The notes under the pieces were generated by a model. The model was given only the letters and a program-made list of their open reading frames with translations. It did no database searches and was not told where the DNA came from. Source: Boesenbergia rotunda (lineage: Eukaryota; Streptophyta; Magnoliopsida; Zingiberales; Zingiberaceae). From it: a DNA stretch of 64,000 bases. The stretch lies in NCBI GenBank assembly GCA_024364735.1, contig JAGFNQ010000954.1, positions 659,016 to 723,015 on the forward strand, written 5' to 3'. This document shows, in pieces, positions 33,371 through 45,109 of this stretch. The translations under genes and the position numbers were made by a program. How positions within the stretch are numbered: the stretch's first letter is position 1; every line of letters starts with the position of its first letter.

Positions 33371-34069
33371 ATAACCTTACTTATATCATGAATGCATAGC
33401 ATGAATGAATGCATGAGTCGAATGCATATACAAAAGGATGCTTAATTTAAAATCATACTTTTAAATACTTAAACATAATCATAACATCATTGGGGTCCCC
33501 GGCTTGTACCACATACATACATCATAAGCGCGCATCCCTAAGTAAATACGAGGTAGCGAGCCCCGACCTACTAGGGTAAGAACAGCTACGGTAGTTCCAA
33601 AAACTGGGGCGTTCTTAAGGTGCCCATCCCTGTTGGACAGCTTCGGTAGTCCCAGAACCGTGGACAGCTTCGGTAGTCTAGAACCGGGGCGTTTTAAGGT
33701 GCCCATCCCTTGGACCCTTACTTCGGTCCGGTACAAACCCATTCATAAAAAGTAAAATACTTCACATGCTTCATCATTCATAGAACATTCTTAGCATAGA
33801 CATAACTTGTTTCATGAAACTTGACATAAGAGTAGGAATAGCTGTGGTAGTTCCAGAACCATGGACAACTTCGATAGTCCAGAACCGTGGCGTTCTTAAG
33901 GTGCTCATCCCTTAGCATGACATAAACATACTTAACATTTCATCATTCATACTTAGTCATGATGCCTTAAAGGCATGAACATTCATCATCATTCATTATC
34001 TTCATTCATAAGGTATGTCATGCATACATCATTTTGTCTTAGAGCCATGATTATCATTTTCATTCATCA

Positions 34070-34240
34070 TCTTCATTCTTAAACATGACATACGTACATA
34101 TCATTCATAAAGCATGACATACATACATATCATTCATAAAGTATGACATACATACATATCATTCATAAAGCATGGCATACATACATATCATTCATAAAGC
34201 ATGTCATACATACATATCATTCATAAAGCATGGTATACAT
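34070..34240. repeat. 29-bp tandem array 'cattcataaagcatgacata'
   Basis: Five to six units of 'tcattcataaagcatgacat' plus 'acatacata'. Not expanded in the solo G2 LTR. Confidence 0.85.
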
Positions 34241-35424
34241 ACTTAATTAGCACCTTACTTCATAAAGCATGCATGATCATGATACATAGGAAAAACATGC
34301 CTAGATCTTTTCATACATGATACATTTCCCTAGGTTCATCGCATATGGTTAAAACATTCATGAATAAAACATAACATATAACCTAAACATACAAAGTCAT
34401 GATACCTAGCACATGATGTTAGGGTTTTGGTAACATAAAGATCCTCACATCTTGCTTACCCATATATTTACATCTTAATAACCTATACTCAAGTATCCTT
34501 GAGACCTTAACCCAAACCAAACCCTAAATTAGGGTCTTGGCCGAAAACCATAAAGGACAATAAGTCCATGAGAAATTCACATAGGTCATGATTAACATTC
34601 CATACCATACATACTATGCCATAGAAAACCATTTGATCCCTTATTTGGGTTTAACTCCAAGTCCTAGCCCTAAATCATGTGATGGCCGAAACCCAAAGAG
34701 GATGACAAGCCCATAAAAAAATTCATAAAATTCCAAATTCACATCTATTACCTTACATACCATGGAAGCCATTCGAACCCTTGCTTGGAGTTAAACCTAA
34801 CTTCTTGCCCTAAAACCCCTCTTGGCCGAAAGTTACAAGGGCCCTAAACCATGTAAAACTTTCACATGAACCCCTATTAACATCTTTTACCACATGAGAA
34901 AACATAAGAAACATCATTTGAGAGTTAGATCCAAATCCAACCATAGAAACCTATGGTGGCCGAAAGTTACAAGGGCCCTAACTTTGGTTTTCTCCACATA
35001 TAGTCCAAACAAATCCTTGTATCATGAAAATAACTCATAAACTATTATACCACAGGTGAGGGAGTCTTACCTTGGGTTATCTTGATTTTTCACCTTGAAT
35101 ATAGAGAAACAGAAAGAACTTCTTTGACCTTAGGCTACCCCTAGCCCTTGTAGCCTTGTGGAAAACCCTTAGGTCTTGAAGATGAGGCCTTCTTGTGAGT
35201 TTTCCAAAGGGAAAATCCCCTTGTGGGTTTCGGCTAGAAGGAGGAAGGAGGTGGAAGAAGAGACTTGGTGGAAGAAGAAATGAAAAAGTAACTTCCATGC
35301 CACCTCTCTCATTTCTTTTATACCACATTAAGGAGGGCAAGTGAAGAGTCATGGTGCCTCTTCCCTTGATGACTCTTCATTTCCCTAAGCCTTAACCAAA
35401 ATTCACTTCATCCTCTACTAGCAC

Positions 35425-35492
35425 TCCCTTGCTAGGTGAATTGGTTAGTACATGCTTGGTGGTATACTAGGTCCAAGGTTCAATCCTTGGTG
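35425..35492 (+). other. tRNA-like module in G2 5' LTR
   Basis: A-box-like 'TAGGTGAATTGGTTAGTAC' and B-box-like 'GGTTCAATCC', antisense to the LTR promoter. Confidence 0.5.
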
Positions 35493-35811
35493 CATGCACT
35501 TTATTTTTATTTCATTTTATTTTTATTTTTCTTTTAATTTCGAAAATTCCCCTAAGACTCACCCATAATTATGCTAATATTCCTCATTAAAACCCATTTA
35601 TATTTATATTAAATTCTACCTAAAATCCGCTAATAATCCATGGTACTAGAAAAGCCCATATAAGGTCCATTTGTACTTAACTTCTCAATTTAAATGGGAA
35701 AATCGTGGATAACTACGCTAAAATTCGTACTAGTATTTCTAGTTCCTCAACCACTATCTAGACATGATCAATATTTTAAAAAAATATTGAGTAAATTTTC
35801 GGGTCGTTACA

Positions 35812-36600
35812 TGTATAGTATAAGCAGAGGCCCACAGCCGAGATGGAATTGGACAAAGCATCGAGGTGGTTGTTGTGTAATTAGGTGTGATTTTTCTTGA
35901 CCATAGAATTACACTAGTGTGCTTTGTGTGCATTGAGCAGGACCAAAACCAGAGTTCATCCAATTTGTACTGACTTGATAATTAGATTAGACCTCGGATT
36001 ATTATGAAGTTCAATCCCTAAATTCCGATATAATAACGGGCATGTATAATTAATATTTATTTCTTTGATTTACCAATGGGTGAAATTTATTCTACTAAAT
36101 CGATAGGCCCGGTAAGTTGGGAAATAATATTAATTATATGGTGTATCATTGATTATTGATAGAATCCGTGTCCTGGTGAGTCAGGATGATGATGCCCCCT
36201 TAATGAGCTCATACGGTTCATCATGTTAAACCTTATAGGTGGATTTGATCCAACATGATGATAAGGTTGAGTGGTACTAGTCAAGGAGCCAGAAGTCGAT
36301 TAATTAAAATTGTCAGTAATTTAAATTAATCGACAGCATTAGATATCTTAATCATGGGGGGGGGGGGGGGGGGTGGATGACCCATAATAGGTGGAGCCCA
36401 TATGAAAATATGAGGGTTGGTAAGGAAGTTCAATGGAGATCCTTTAGTGGAATGGATCTTCATTAATGGATTGGTTTTAGATCCATTAGTGGGCCAAGAT
36501 CCAATTCCTCTTGGTCCCTACCTTAGCCCTATATAAACCCCATGAGATCATGAATCCAAGTCTTAATCCAATTCATTAAACCCTTGGCCTCTCCCTATTT
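35812..36600 (+). mobile_element. C2 LTR, plus-oriented copy, 5' truncated by G2
   Basis: From 'agtataagcagaggcccaca' this matches the reverse complement of 38545 back to about 37800. It includes 'gtgtgctttgtgtgcattgagcagga', 'atgatgccccc' and a TATA box at 36529-36538 (ctatataaac) followed by a CT-rich leader. The LTR start is missing because G2 was inserted at 35812. A run of 18 G at 36356-36373 replaces about five bases in the other copy. Confidence 0.65.
36356..36373 (+). repeat. Poly-G run of 18
   Basis: Eighteen consecutive G, flanked by 'atcat' and 'tggatgac'. The inverted copy has only five C at the same point, so this is an expanded or miscalled homopolymer. Confidence 0.9.
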
Positions 36601-37800
36601 TCCTCTCCCTCCCCTTCTCTCTCCTAGGGCGCCGGCGGCAGCACAAGAGGAGAAGTTTTCTCTTCTCTTGTTCTCCACTTCATCTCTCTCGGTGAGGGGC
36701 ACAAGGATAGGGATGTTCTTCCTCTCTACCAGGTTGTGACCGGAGCCACCTTGTTGGGGCTGTGGAGTGGTCGGCGGCGGGAGAGAAAGAGCAAGGTGCG
36801 TTGGCGGCAAGGGAAAAAGGAAAGGGGTTGGTGGCGGGTTTAAGGAAGATGTAGCAGCTTCTTCTCCCTGATGGGTATGGCTTGGCGGGTTTCCTAAGTG
36901 AATATTTGGTCATCCTTGAGAGACCTCTTCATGTCTACGGATTAAAAAATTAATCCGAATGGAGACCCATCTCCCAACGACCATCTCGTCATCATATCGT
37001 TCGGTATGAATTACATCATGGCCAATCACAAAGATCGAGTCTTGTAATTCTCCTAATCAAACGACCACGAAAAAGACAACGAGTGGATCACCGGTTTTTG
37101 AGTTTATTATTGGGGTCAATTATTTAATTATCTACCATTAATTAATAAATAATTAAACAAGACAATTAAACAAACATGCCACATAAAATGACGATACAAG
37201 AAACTAGAGCCGAGAGAAAAATATACCTCTCTTTACCTTGTAGCCTTCTATCATATGTCCCTCCCCTCCCGAACGTTGTGTGGGCATCGAGCTACCGAGT
37301 ACCGAGATCACCAAGGCATCCAATTAATCACTTCTTCTTCCCTTCCACTTGCGCCAAGAAACCCTAATCCAAAGGGTTGCCGCCGCCACCTTAGGATGGA
37401 AGACAATGATGGAGAAGAGAAGAAGAAGCTCTTCTCTTCTGCGCAATCCCTAACCGACCTCCTCTTGATCTTCCTATCTCATGTCTCCATGCGCACAAGG
37501 AAAACTGATCTCTCCTTCCCTTCCTCAACCTTGTGGCGGCAAGCACACAAGGAGAAGGAATTCTCCTCCACCCGCACCTTCTTCTTCTACCCTCTTGCCG
37601 CACACCACAATGGAGGAAAGGATCTTCCTTGTCTAGTGGTCGTCGGCCTCTAAGATGGAGGAAGGAGAAGATGAGAAGGAGAGGAAGAAGGCACTTCTTC
37701 CTCTTCCTTCTATCGCCGCGCGTGAGCCCTAGGAGAGAGGGGAGAGAGAGAGAGACAAGAGAGGAGAGAAAATAGGATTGGATGTATATTAGGATTAATT
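36600..37800. other. Centre between the two inverted C2 LTRs
   Basis: Two CT/GA-rich leader-like stretches (36590-36900 and 37400-37790) face each other round a central AT-rich piece. Short frames here are arginine/serine-rich products of the leader bias. 'ggattaaaaaattaatcc' at about 36938 is a small perfect dyad. I see no LTR end motif in this interval and no gene. Confidence 0.4.
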
Positions 37801-38731
37801 GATTAGCCTTGGTCTCATGATCCCATGGGTTATTTATAGGGCTAAGGTAGGGACCAAGAGGAGGAGTTGGATCTTGGCCGACTAATGAATCTAAAACCAA
37901 TCCATTAATGAAGATCCACTCCACTAAAGGATCTCCATTGAACTTCCTCACCAACCCCCATATTTTCATATGGGCTCCACCTATTATGAGTCATCCATCC
38001 CCCGTATTTAAGATATCGAATCCCTGTTGATTAATTTAAATTACTGACAATTTTAATTTATTGACTTCTGGCTCCTTGACTAGTACCACTCAACCTTATC
38101 ATCATATCGGATCAAATCCACCTATAGGGTTTAACATGCTGAACCTTTTGAGCTCATCATGGGGGCATCATCATCCCGACTCACCAGGACATAGATTCCG
38201 TTAATAATCAATGGCACGCCATATAATTAATGTTATTTCCCAACTTACCTGGTCTATCGATTTAGAAGAATAAATCTCGCTTATTGATAAATCAAAGAAA
38301 TAATTATTAACTATATGTGCCCGTTATTATATCTGGATTTAGGGATTGAACTCCATAATAAATCCGAGGTCTAATCCAATTATCATGTCATTACAAATTG
38401 GATGACCTCTAGTTTTGATCCTGCTCAATGCACACAAAGCACACTAGTGTAATTCTATGGTCAGGATAAATCACACCTAATTACACTACAACCATCCTGA
38501 TGGTTTGTCCAATTCCATCTCGGTTGTGAGCCTCTGCTTATACTAGGCAAGGACTGATAACATGATCATCTGTGTATCACCACACATCATGTTATCTACA
38601 ATGCAAAGTAAAGGACTTTTATGCATATACTAATATAAATACGCATCTAGTGTTGTTATGATTCTCTTCTCAAAATGTAGATGATCTCATATATATAAAA
38701 TGAACAAGTCTTTTAGTATTCACATCTAACA
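37800..38731 (-). mobile_element. C2 copia 3' LTR (minus strand), U3 part
   Basis: Read on the minus strand it starts TGTTAGATGTG at 38731, next to the PPT (aagtgagagat) at 38732-38742. It continues through the blocks shared with 35812-36560 to a TATA box near 37838-37847 (minus 'ctataaataa'). The far LTR end, somewhere left of 37800, could not be placed. Confidence 0.7.
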
Positions 38732-38742
38732 ATCTCTCACTT
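38732..38742 (-). other. Polypurine tract of C2
   Basis: Minus strand 'aagtgagagat' touches TGTTAG of the LTR; standard copia form with one change. Confidence 0.7.
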
Positions 38743-38754
38743 ATACTCAAAGAT

Positions 38755-39995
38755 TCTGCTTTTCTCTAAATGTCATACATCTGACCCCCTGATCTCCACA
38801 TGCCTAAAGCTCTCGCTATCAAGGCATAAGTGAAAAAATCTCCCGGGTTGTCCTCTAATGTAATCTAGGCAACAACAGCTTTTCCTCTCTTGGGTGGAAC
38901 TTGTGCTCTATGTTTTTACTTGCCTTATGGGCTCGTGATTCCTTCGAGTTTGCAACTGCACCATTGTTTATCACAACACAATGTGATAGCTTTGAGCAAA
39001 CCAGGAATCACATTGAAGTCCATCTTGAGGTTCCTGAACCGTGTAGCATTCCTGGATGCCTCAGAGGCTGCCATATATCAGCTTCCATGGTGGAGTCAGC
39101 CACGCAGCTGCTGCGCGACACTCCTCCAACCTATGGTTCCACCTCCTATAGTAAACAAAATCTCGAGGATTACTTATATTTACCCCTATCCGAATGGAAG
39201 TCTGTATCCGTATAACCCATAGGGAATTGGTTTGCCCGGTAAACCAGCTTATAATCCTTAGTCCTTCTCAGGCACTAATATATGCTTTTACCGCAATCCT
39301 ATTTCCTTGACCTGGGTTACTCTGATATCTGCTAACCATGCTCACAGCAAAGCAGATATCTGGTCTCGTTTTTAGCATACATGAGGCTTCCTATAGCCGA
39401 TGCTAAAGGAACCGCCATTACCTGCTCTATCTCCTTTGATGTTCTAAACATATCTCCTTAGATAGAGTAGCTCCATAGCTGAAAAGTACAAAACGTTTCT
39501 TGGAGATTCTATGCTAAAATGAGCTAGGCCAGTGTCTCTGAATGAAGCTTGGGATATGCACAACATCCTTCTCTGATGATCCCTTAGAACATTGATCGCC
39601 AAGGATGTGTCCTACTTCTCCTAAGCCCTTCATATCAACTATTTGGACAACCATACCCTTACGTCTGATAATACTTTGTTATTGTTACCAACTAACAAAA
39701 TATTATCTACGTATAGTACAAGAAAACCACTATGTTTCCGTCACATTTCTTACATACACAAATCTCATTCGTCCTTTGAACAAATCCATATGACTGGATT
39801 ATCTCTTCAAAGCGGATGTTCCTTTTCATAGGTCTAGGGATCTTGATTCATGGTCGCTAGGGACCATGTCTGAAGACTCTCCCATGAAGATGAATCCTTC
39901 AGGTAGACTAACAACCCTCCCACTACGACGAGGCACCACGTGTGTATCTTCTGTGACACACGGTGCAGTGACTTGTAGTATATCTTCTTGTACAG
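38755..39995 (-). pseudogene. pol: C2 copia pol: decayed RT and RNase H
   Basis: Many stops and frameshifts, but the minus strand still reads in pieces. At about 39990-39850 is a linker with VVSLPEGFIFMGESSD. At about 39690-39730 is a broken RT catalytic block (VFLYYT followed by an NILL-like run). At 39230-38770 is RNase H: GYTDSDFQSDRGKYK, SCVADSTMEADIWQ, NNGAVANSKESRAHKASKNI. This is the oldest coding layer in the right half. It ends at the PPT and 3' LTR of the same element. Confidence 0.75.
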
Positions 39996-39997
39996 TT

Positions 39998-40236
39998 TGT
40001 TGGTGCCGGAAGCACCAAAGTCAAACCTATATTTTGATAATGGCAAAGGGTTCAGAAGATAAGGTTGTGTTGTGATCTAACAATGCTAATCAAGTGTGCA
40101 CATAATGTCCTAGGTACACTAGGCACTATGTCCTGGCTGCGGGCTGGGCATATAAGTCCTGACGTAAGGTTGGGCTCTAAGACTTGGTCGAGGACTGGAC
40201 ACTAAGTCCTAGTGAGTAAAGCTGGGCACTAAGTCC
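39998..40236 (+). mobile_element. R-family LTR, 5' fragment
   Basis: Starts TGTTGGTGCCGG at 39998, inserted into the C2 pol linker (candidate TSD cagtt, 39993-39997). It includes the R-type tandem 'ctgggca(c/t)taagtcctg' from about 40108 and is cut at 40236 by the C1 LTR (candidate TSD agtcc, 40232-40236). Confidence 0.75.
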
Positions 40237-42476
40237 TGTTAGTATTATGAGAGAAGTGTCCTAAGGCAATCGCCTTATGATTGTAATCATTTACTTTAAT
40301 AAAAGAATATTCACTATTTGAGTATACATGTTCATGTATTTGATTGAGATCTTAAACTCATTTACTGAATGTCCGCAATACAATTCACAGCATGAGAGAA
40401 TTTGTGATGAATTCACAACTAGTGATTATCTCTACATGTGCAATTGTGAAGTATTGAAATTGTCCCTAGTCGATGAATTGATAAATATGGACACTGTCAA
40501 TTCTGTTGAGACTAGCATGGGTTATTCTCTAATCAGCTGATGCTCACTGGCTGGTGACATTGGGATGTCCGGAGATAAACATGGATGCTAGTTAAGGGAA
40601 CTAGTTCATTGAAGTGACTAGCTGTAAAACTTCATATGGTAATCTACATATAGATATGTCAATGAAAGTTCTTACTGCAGCTTAAGTGCGATGTTCGTTT
40701 GACTTGCGGTGTTCAAGTCATCTTGGTCACGGAGACTTATACTTTGACATCTTAAGCAAGCATCTCTAAGGAGGTGTGGACCCAGGATGGTTGGGTATAA
40801 GCCGAAATGTCCGAAGATGTTTGAACAGCCTACAAAGGATTCACCACTCCTTGCGAGGAGATGTATACCCAAGGCCTATCGTCGGATTGTTACTCGAAGC
40901 CTCTGGCCAGAGCACAACATGTTCCGAGTATGAATCCTCTAGGAAACATGAGAGTAATTAGAATCCGTTGGATGAGAAAGACATTACTTGGGCTAGGTGT
41001 GACGTAGTCAGCCGAGTGGGGACTGACACACATTGACCGTGTCCTGAACCAAGTGGGTATATGATGGTGAAGGGAATGGGGCACAACTCATTATAGCTGC
41101 TGAAGGGTTTCAGGATTATTTCTGAGGTCAACTGTTGATCTTTCGATTAATTGGGGATCATGATGTACTACTAGGTGCCACTCATGATCGTTCTATAATT
41201 GGTTAATTATAGATGGCCAACATAAATCGAAAGCCTATTTAGTCACACGCACTACGAGTAATCCGAGGGATTTAAAACGATTTGAAAATTGAATTTTCCG
41301 ATCAAGAGAAATAAGTCGAATCTGAATTTATCAGAGGCGCACCGGAAGCTTAAAATGGCTAAATCTTTTGAAGGCTTATTGGACGAATTAAATGAGTTTA
41401 ATTCGCAAGGAGACGGTTTGGTTTGGCCGGCCAAAGAGGGTCCCCACCCTCTTTGGTTTGGCCGGCCACAATGAGGAGGGAAACCAAATTATTTGGTTTA
41501 AATTATAAAATAAATCAAATGCGATTTGTTTTATAAAATTATGGATAAAGAAATTTATATAAAGAGATTTATTTTCATGGAAAATAAAATAAACCTGGGA
41601 TTGATTTATTTTATTTTATAAAATCAATTAGGAATTGATTTTTCCATGATAAGAAAAATTTATATATTAAATTTCTTATGAAAATTTATTCCATAATAAA
41701 AGGGGAGATGTGTTTGTTTTTATTATAAACTTAGTTATAATAAAACTTGGCATAACGGAATAATTCATAGAAAAATTTATAAGATAAATTTCTTATGAAA
41801 ATTTATTCTGTTAGAAGGGAGAATTGGCGATGGAGAGGCTACTATATAAAGGAACCAAGGCAAGGCTTGAATTCCAATCAAGAGATTAAGAAGCAAGCCC
41901 TCTCTCTCTCCTTCTCTCCCTCTACCTCCTCTAGGGCCGGCGCCCTCCACCTCCTCTAGGGCCGGTGCCCTCTCCCTCCTCTAGGGCCGACGCCCCTTCT
42001 AGTTGCCGTGAGCCACATCCACCAAGAAGGTGCCGAAGAAGAAGAAGAAGCGGGTCGCAACTCCTTCCTTCCCCGGAATCTTGATTCCGTTACTTGGTGG
42101 TTAGTTTCCATCTCTCTCTCTTGATATTCTTATCGTGCCTTTGGAGAATCTAGTAGTTCTTGTCAGCACGAAACTCGTGGCATTGCGAAGTCATCCCGAA
42201 GAGAACTCGGCGTGGACGTGAATAGAGGCGGAGCTTCCAAGGGACGCTACGGTTGGATCTCGTCCCTTTCTACGAGTTACGCGAGGTATTAAGTAAATTA
42301 GTTTACTTTCTGCAAAAATTTTAAATGTATGATCATGTCTCCACAACTTAAGGTTGCATGCTAGATATGTGGTTAAAATAATTTAAGAAATTATTTATGC
42401 TGATCCTTCCGCTGCACGTAATTAAATTTTAAAATTACGAACCCGTATCCATGTCAACATGCACCCGGTCCCAACA
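40237..42476 (+). repeat. C1 5' LTR (copy D)
   Basis: 2,240 bp, TGTTAGTATT to GTCCCAACA. A PBS follows at once, proving a 5' LTR. TATA at 41843-41852; the leader has three 'ctctagggccgg' repeats near 41928-41990. Confidence 0.92.
41843..41852 (+). promoter_or_regulatory. TATA box of C1 copy D
   Basis: 'tatataaagg' lies about 630 bp before the LTR end, followed by a CT-rich leader. Confidence 0.6.
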
Positions 42477-42477
42477 G

Positions 42478-42489
42478 TGGTATCAGAGC
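42478..42489 (+). other. Primer binding site of C1 copy D
   Basis: TGGTATCAGAGC, exactly complementary to the initiator tRNA-Met 3' end, one base after the LTR. Confidence 0.93.
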
Positions 42490-42491
42490 CG

Positions 42492-44240
42492 GTTAGTGTT
42501 CGACATAATCATATAATTGTTTTGCGGAAAACTTTGTCATGATCTCAATTTTGGAAAATTTTCCAATTATGGAAACTTTCCAATTATGATAAATTTTAGA
42601 TTTAGGAATTTCAAAGTTTGGAAATCCTGATGAAATTTCGCAAACTTTTGAAATATCCTAGTTTCTGAAATTTTATGATAATTGTGAAAACTTTCCATTT
42701 TTGGAAACTTTTCAATTTTGGAAATTTCCTATTTTTAAAATTTTCCAATTTTGGAAATCTGTAAGTTTTCTTTGTACCAGAAACATACAATTATTCTGAA
42801 AACCTATTATGAAATCTCGCAAATTTTGGGCACTTTCTTTCAAAAAAGTCTAGACAAATTTATGGATTATTGATTGACAATTAAATTCGAATTGGTTTTA
42901 AATTATTAACAAAATTATTTATTTTGGATTGAGCCTGGGGGAGCCATCCAATTTAGAGTTAGTTGTTGTAATTTCCTATTTTGAATAAAATTGTAATGTT
43001 TAATTTGGTTACGCCTCGGGGAGCGGACCAAATTAGATTTACAACAAATTCCTTTTTTTGGGTATCTGAGCCTCGGGGAGCCACCCAAAGAAAATAATTT
43101 GTTGAAATTAATAAATCCATAAATAAAATATGTAATCAAATCTTGAAAATTTTGAGGTGATTCTCAAACGATAATTTCCTTATTTGATTTAAGAGGTGAT
43201 GCTCTTACATATTGTTGTCTCTAAAATTAATTAGGAAAATGGTTTCCTATAGAGTTTTCTTAAATAAGATTATTATGAAAATAATATGTGGTTGAATTAA
43301 GGGAATCTGTCTCTTAATTTAATAAGATTTGATTTAGAGAAATCAAAGTCTTAAACATATTATTTCCGAAATTGATTACGACAATTTAGGAAATTGTTTC
43401 CCAAAACAATTCCTTAAATAAAGTATGAAATTAGAATTAGGAAATCCGGTTCCTAATTCAATTAATGAGACTTGATAAATTAAGTCACATACATACTTTA
43501 TTAAGGAAATCGTTAGTACATGACATAATTATATGTCATGAATGTGCTTAGAAAAGAAAGGATGAGACCCAAAACCCCTTACAAAATATTAAGGCCAACA
43601 CCTTCCATTAATATGGTTAGAACCGGAGTTTTATTTCTCGTTTGGGTTGATGGACACATCCATGCCCGGCTTGAACCTTAACATGTTCAAACCATGGAAT
43701 TAGTTTATGATTAATATAGTTAGAGTCAGAGGTCAATCCTTAGTTTTGGTTGTTGGACACATCCAAGCCTGACTAAACGGTTGAATGAACTCCAACCATA
43801 TTAAAACTATTTCTTGATTAATGGGTCAGCCTTAAGCTTGGAGCATCGATTTGTTGTGCCACGGCCAAGGTCGATGTAATGAGAGGTGCAGTTGGGTGCT
43901 ATGTATATTGTTGCATACTTGTTAATGAGTTAACAACCCAATGATTTATGTAAACATTCAATTAGTTGATAGCATAAAGTGATAGTTACATATATGTGAT
44001 ATGTAATCGGTATAATTACCTACCTTCATAGCTAAGAATAACTTGATGGCCACAGCCATGGTTGTTCTAATCTATGGTTGGATATCAATCTATTTGGAGG
44101 TGTTCCTACGATCTCCCAAATTGATAAAAAGGGTTATTCAATTCGAAAAATAAATAGGATTTAATTAATATATGTTGATGCATTCTTTATCATTCTTCTC
44201 ACATAAGCTCAATTTGTATTTCTAGGATAATCACTCGATC
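42492..44240 (+). other. C1 5' leader with internal repeats
   Basis: 1.75 kb without a gene. It contains a run of 'ttggaaa(a/c)tttcc' units (42540-42760), three units of about 60-65 bp each centred on 'gcctcggggagc(c/g)' (about 42925, 43010, 43070), and a direct repeat of about 110 bp with 'ggacacatccatgcccggct' and 'ggacacatccaagcctgact' (43640-43790). The reverse complement at 23532-24560 keeps the first two. Confidence 0.75.
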
Positions 44241-45109
44241 ATGTCTTCTCTGAATTTGCGTTCTATTTTGGACACCAATAAACTGACTGGGCCAAACTTC
44301 ATGGACTGGCTTCGAAACCTGAGGATAGTCCTCAAGGCAGAGAAGCTTGCTTATGTCCTTGAAGAGCAACTTCCCAACCGTCCTCCAGAAGATGCAACTC
44401 CAGACTAGTTAGTGGCCTATCAGAAACATGTGACCAATTCTGAACTTGCGAGTTGTATCATGCTAGCCTCTATGGTACCTGAGCTGCAAAAGCAGCATGA
44501 GCATATGGATGCTTATACCATCATCTTCCATCTTCATGAGTTATTTGAAGAGCAGGCGAGATCCGAAAGGTTCGAAGTCTCTAGACTCCTCTTCACCTCT
44601 AGGATGCAGGAAGGCACTTCTGCCTCACAGCTTGTGTTAAAGATGTTGGGGTACATTGAGCGACTGAGCACACTCGGTTTGCAATGGATCATGAACTAAG
44701 TATTGACTTAATTCTGCATTGTTTGCCCAAAAGTTATTCACAATTTGTGATGAACTATCGGATGAACAAGCTGGAGACTACCATTCCTGAGTTACTCAAC
44801 CTGTTGAATACTATAGAGCCTTCTGTAAAGCAAGATCAGAAGACGGTACTGTTAGTTGGTTCCTCGAAGAAAGGTTCTAAGAGGAAGGCCAAAGAACAGA
44901 ATAAAGAAAAGAAGAAAAAGGCCAAAAAGACTGAAAAGACACGAAAAGACACTTGCCATCATTGTGGCAAGGAGGGTCACTGGCGAAGAAACTGCAAGGT
45001 TTATCTTGAGTCTTTGAAGAAGAAGGCATCCGATGCCCCATCCTCTTCAGGTATCTTCATTATTGAATGTCACTCTATTTCCTCAGATACCTGGGTACTT
45101 GATACTGGG
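44241..45109 (+). pseudogene. gag: C1 copia gag and start of protease
   Basis: The start is ATG 44241 (MSSLNLRSILDTNKLTGPNF, MDWLRNLRIVLKAEK), the typical copia gag N-terminus. A TAG stop follows at 44406-44408. The frame goes on (ELASCIMLASMVPELQKQHE, LLFTSRMQEGTSASQLVLKM), then shifts at about 44690 (LSIDLILHCLPKSYSQFVMN). A very lysine-rich stretch leads to the zinc knuckle CHHCGKEGHWRRNC at about 44954-44995, for RNA binding. The frame ends in the protease active-site start, WVLDTG, where the solo G1 LTR enters at 45110. In an intact element gag would form cytoplasmic particles and protease would cut the polyprotein. Confidence 0.88.

Larger units (their letters stand above)
26819..35811 (-). 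mobile_element. Ty3/gypsy chromodomain element G2 (deleted, nested)
   Basis: Minus-strand element with 5' LTR 35811-32350, PBS 32349-32335, an internal region with integrase and chromodomain only, PPT at 27287-27307 and the remnant of a 3' LTR (27286-26819). Gag, protease, RT and RNase H are missing; 31030-32334 is AT-rich non-coding DNA in their place. A solo C1 LTR splits integrase and a C1 5' LTR cuts the 3' LTR. It could not move without help even before those insertions. Confidence 0.8.
32350..35811 (-). repeat. G2 5' LTR
   Basis: 3,462 bp, plus reading TGTAACGCCC to GTCGTTACA. Compared with the solo G2 LTR (10698-13806) it is longer because of expanded tandem arrays (33004-33370 and 34070-34240). 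A TATA box on the minus strand lies near 35316-35325 (read ttttatacc on plus). The adjacent tgtat (35812-35816) is the candidate TSD. Confidence 0.88.

Noticed and set aside
37255..37969. Overlapping 132-192-codon frames on both strands
   Set aside because: They arise from the CT/GA-biased LTR leader. Low-complexity Arg/Ser/Leu text, no conserved start.
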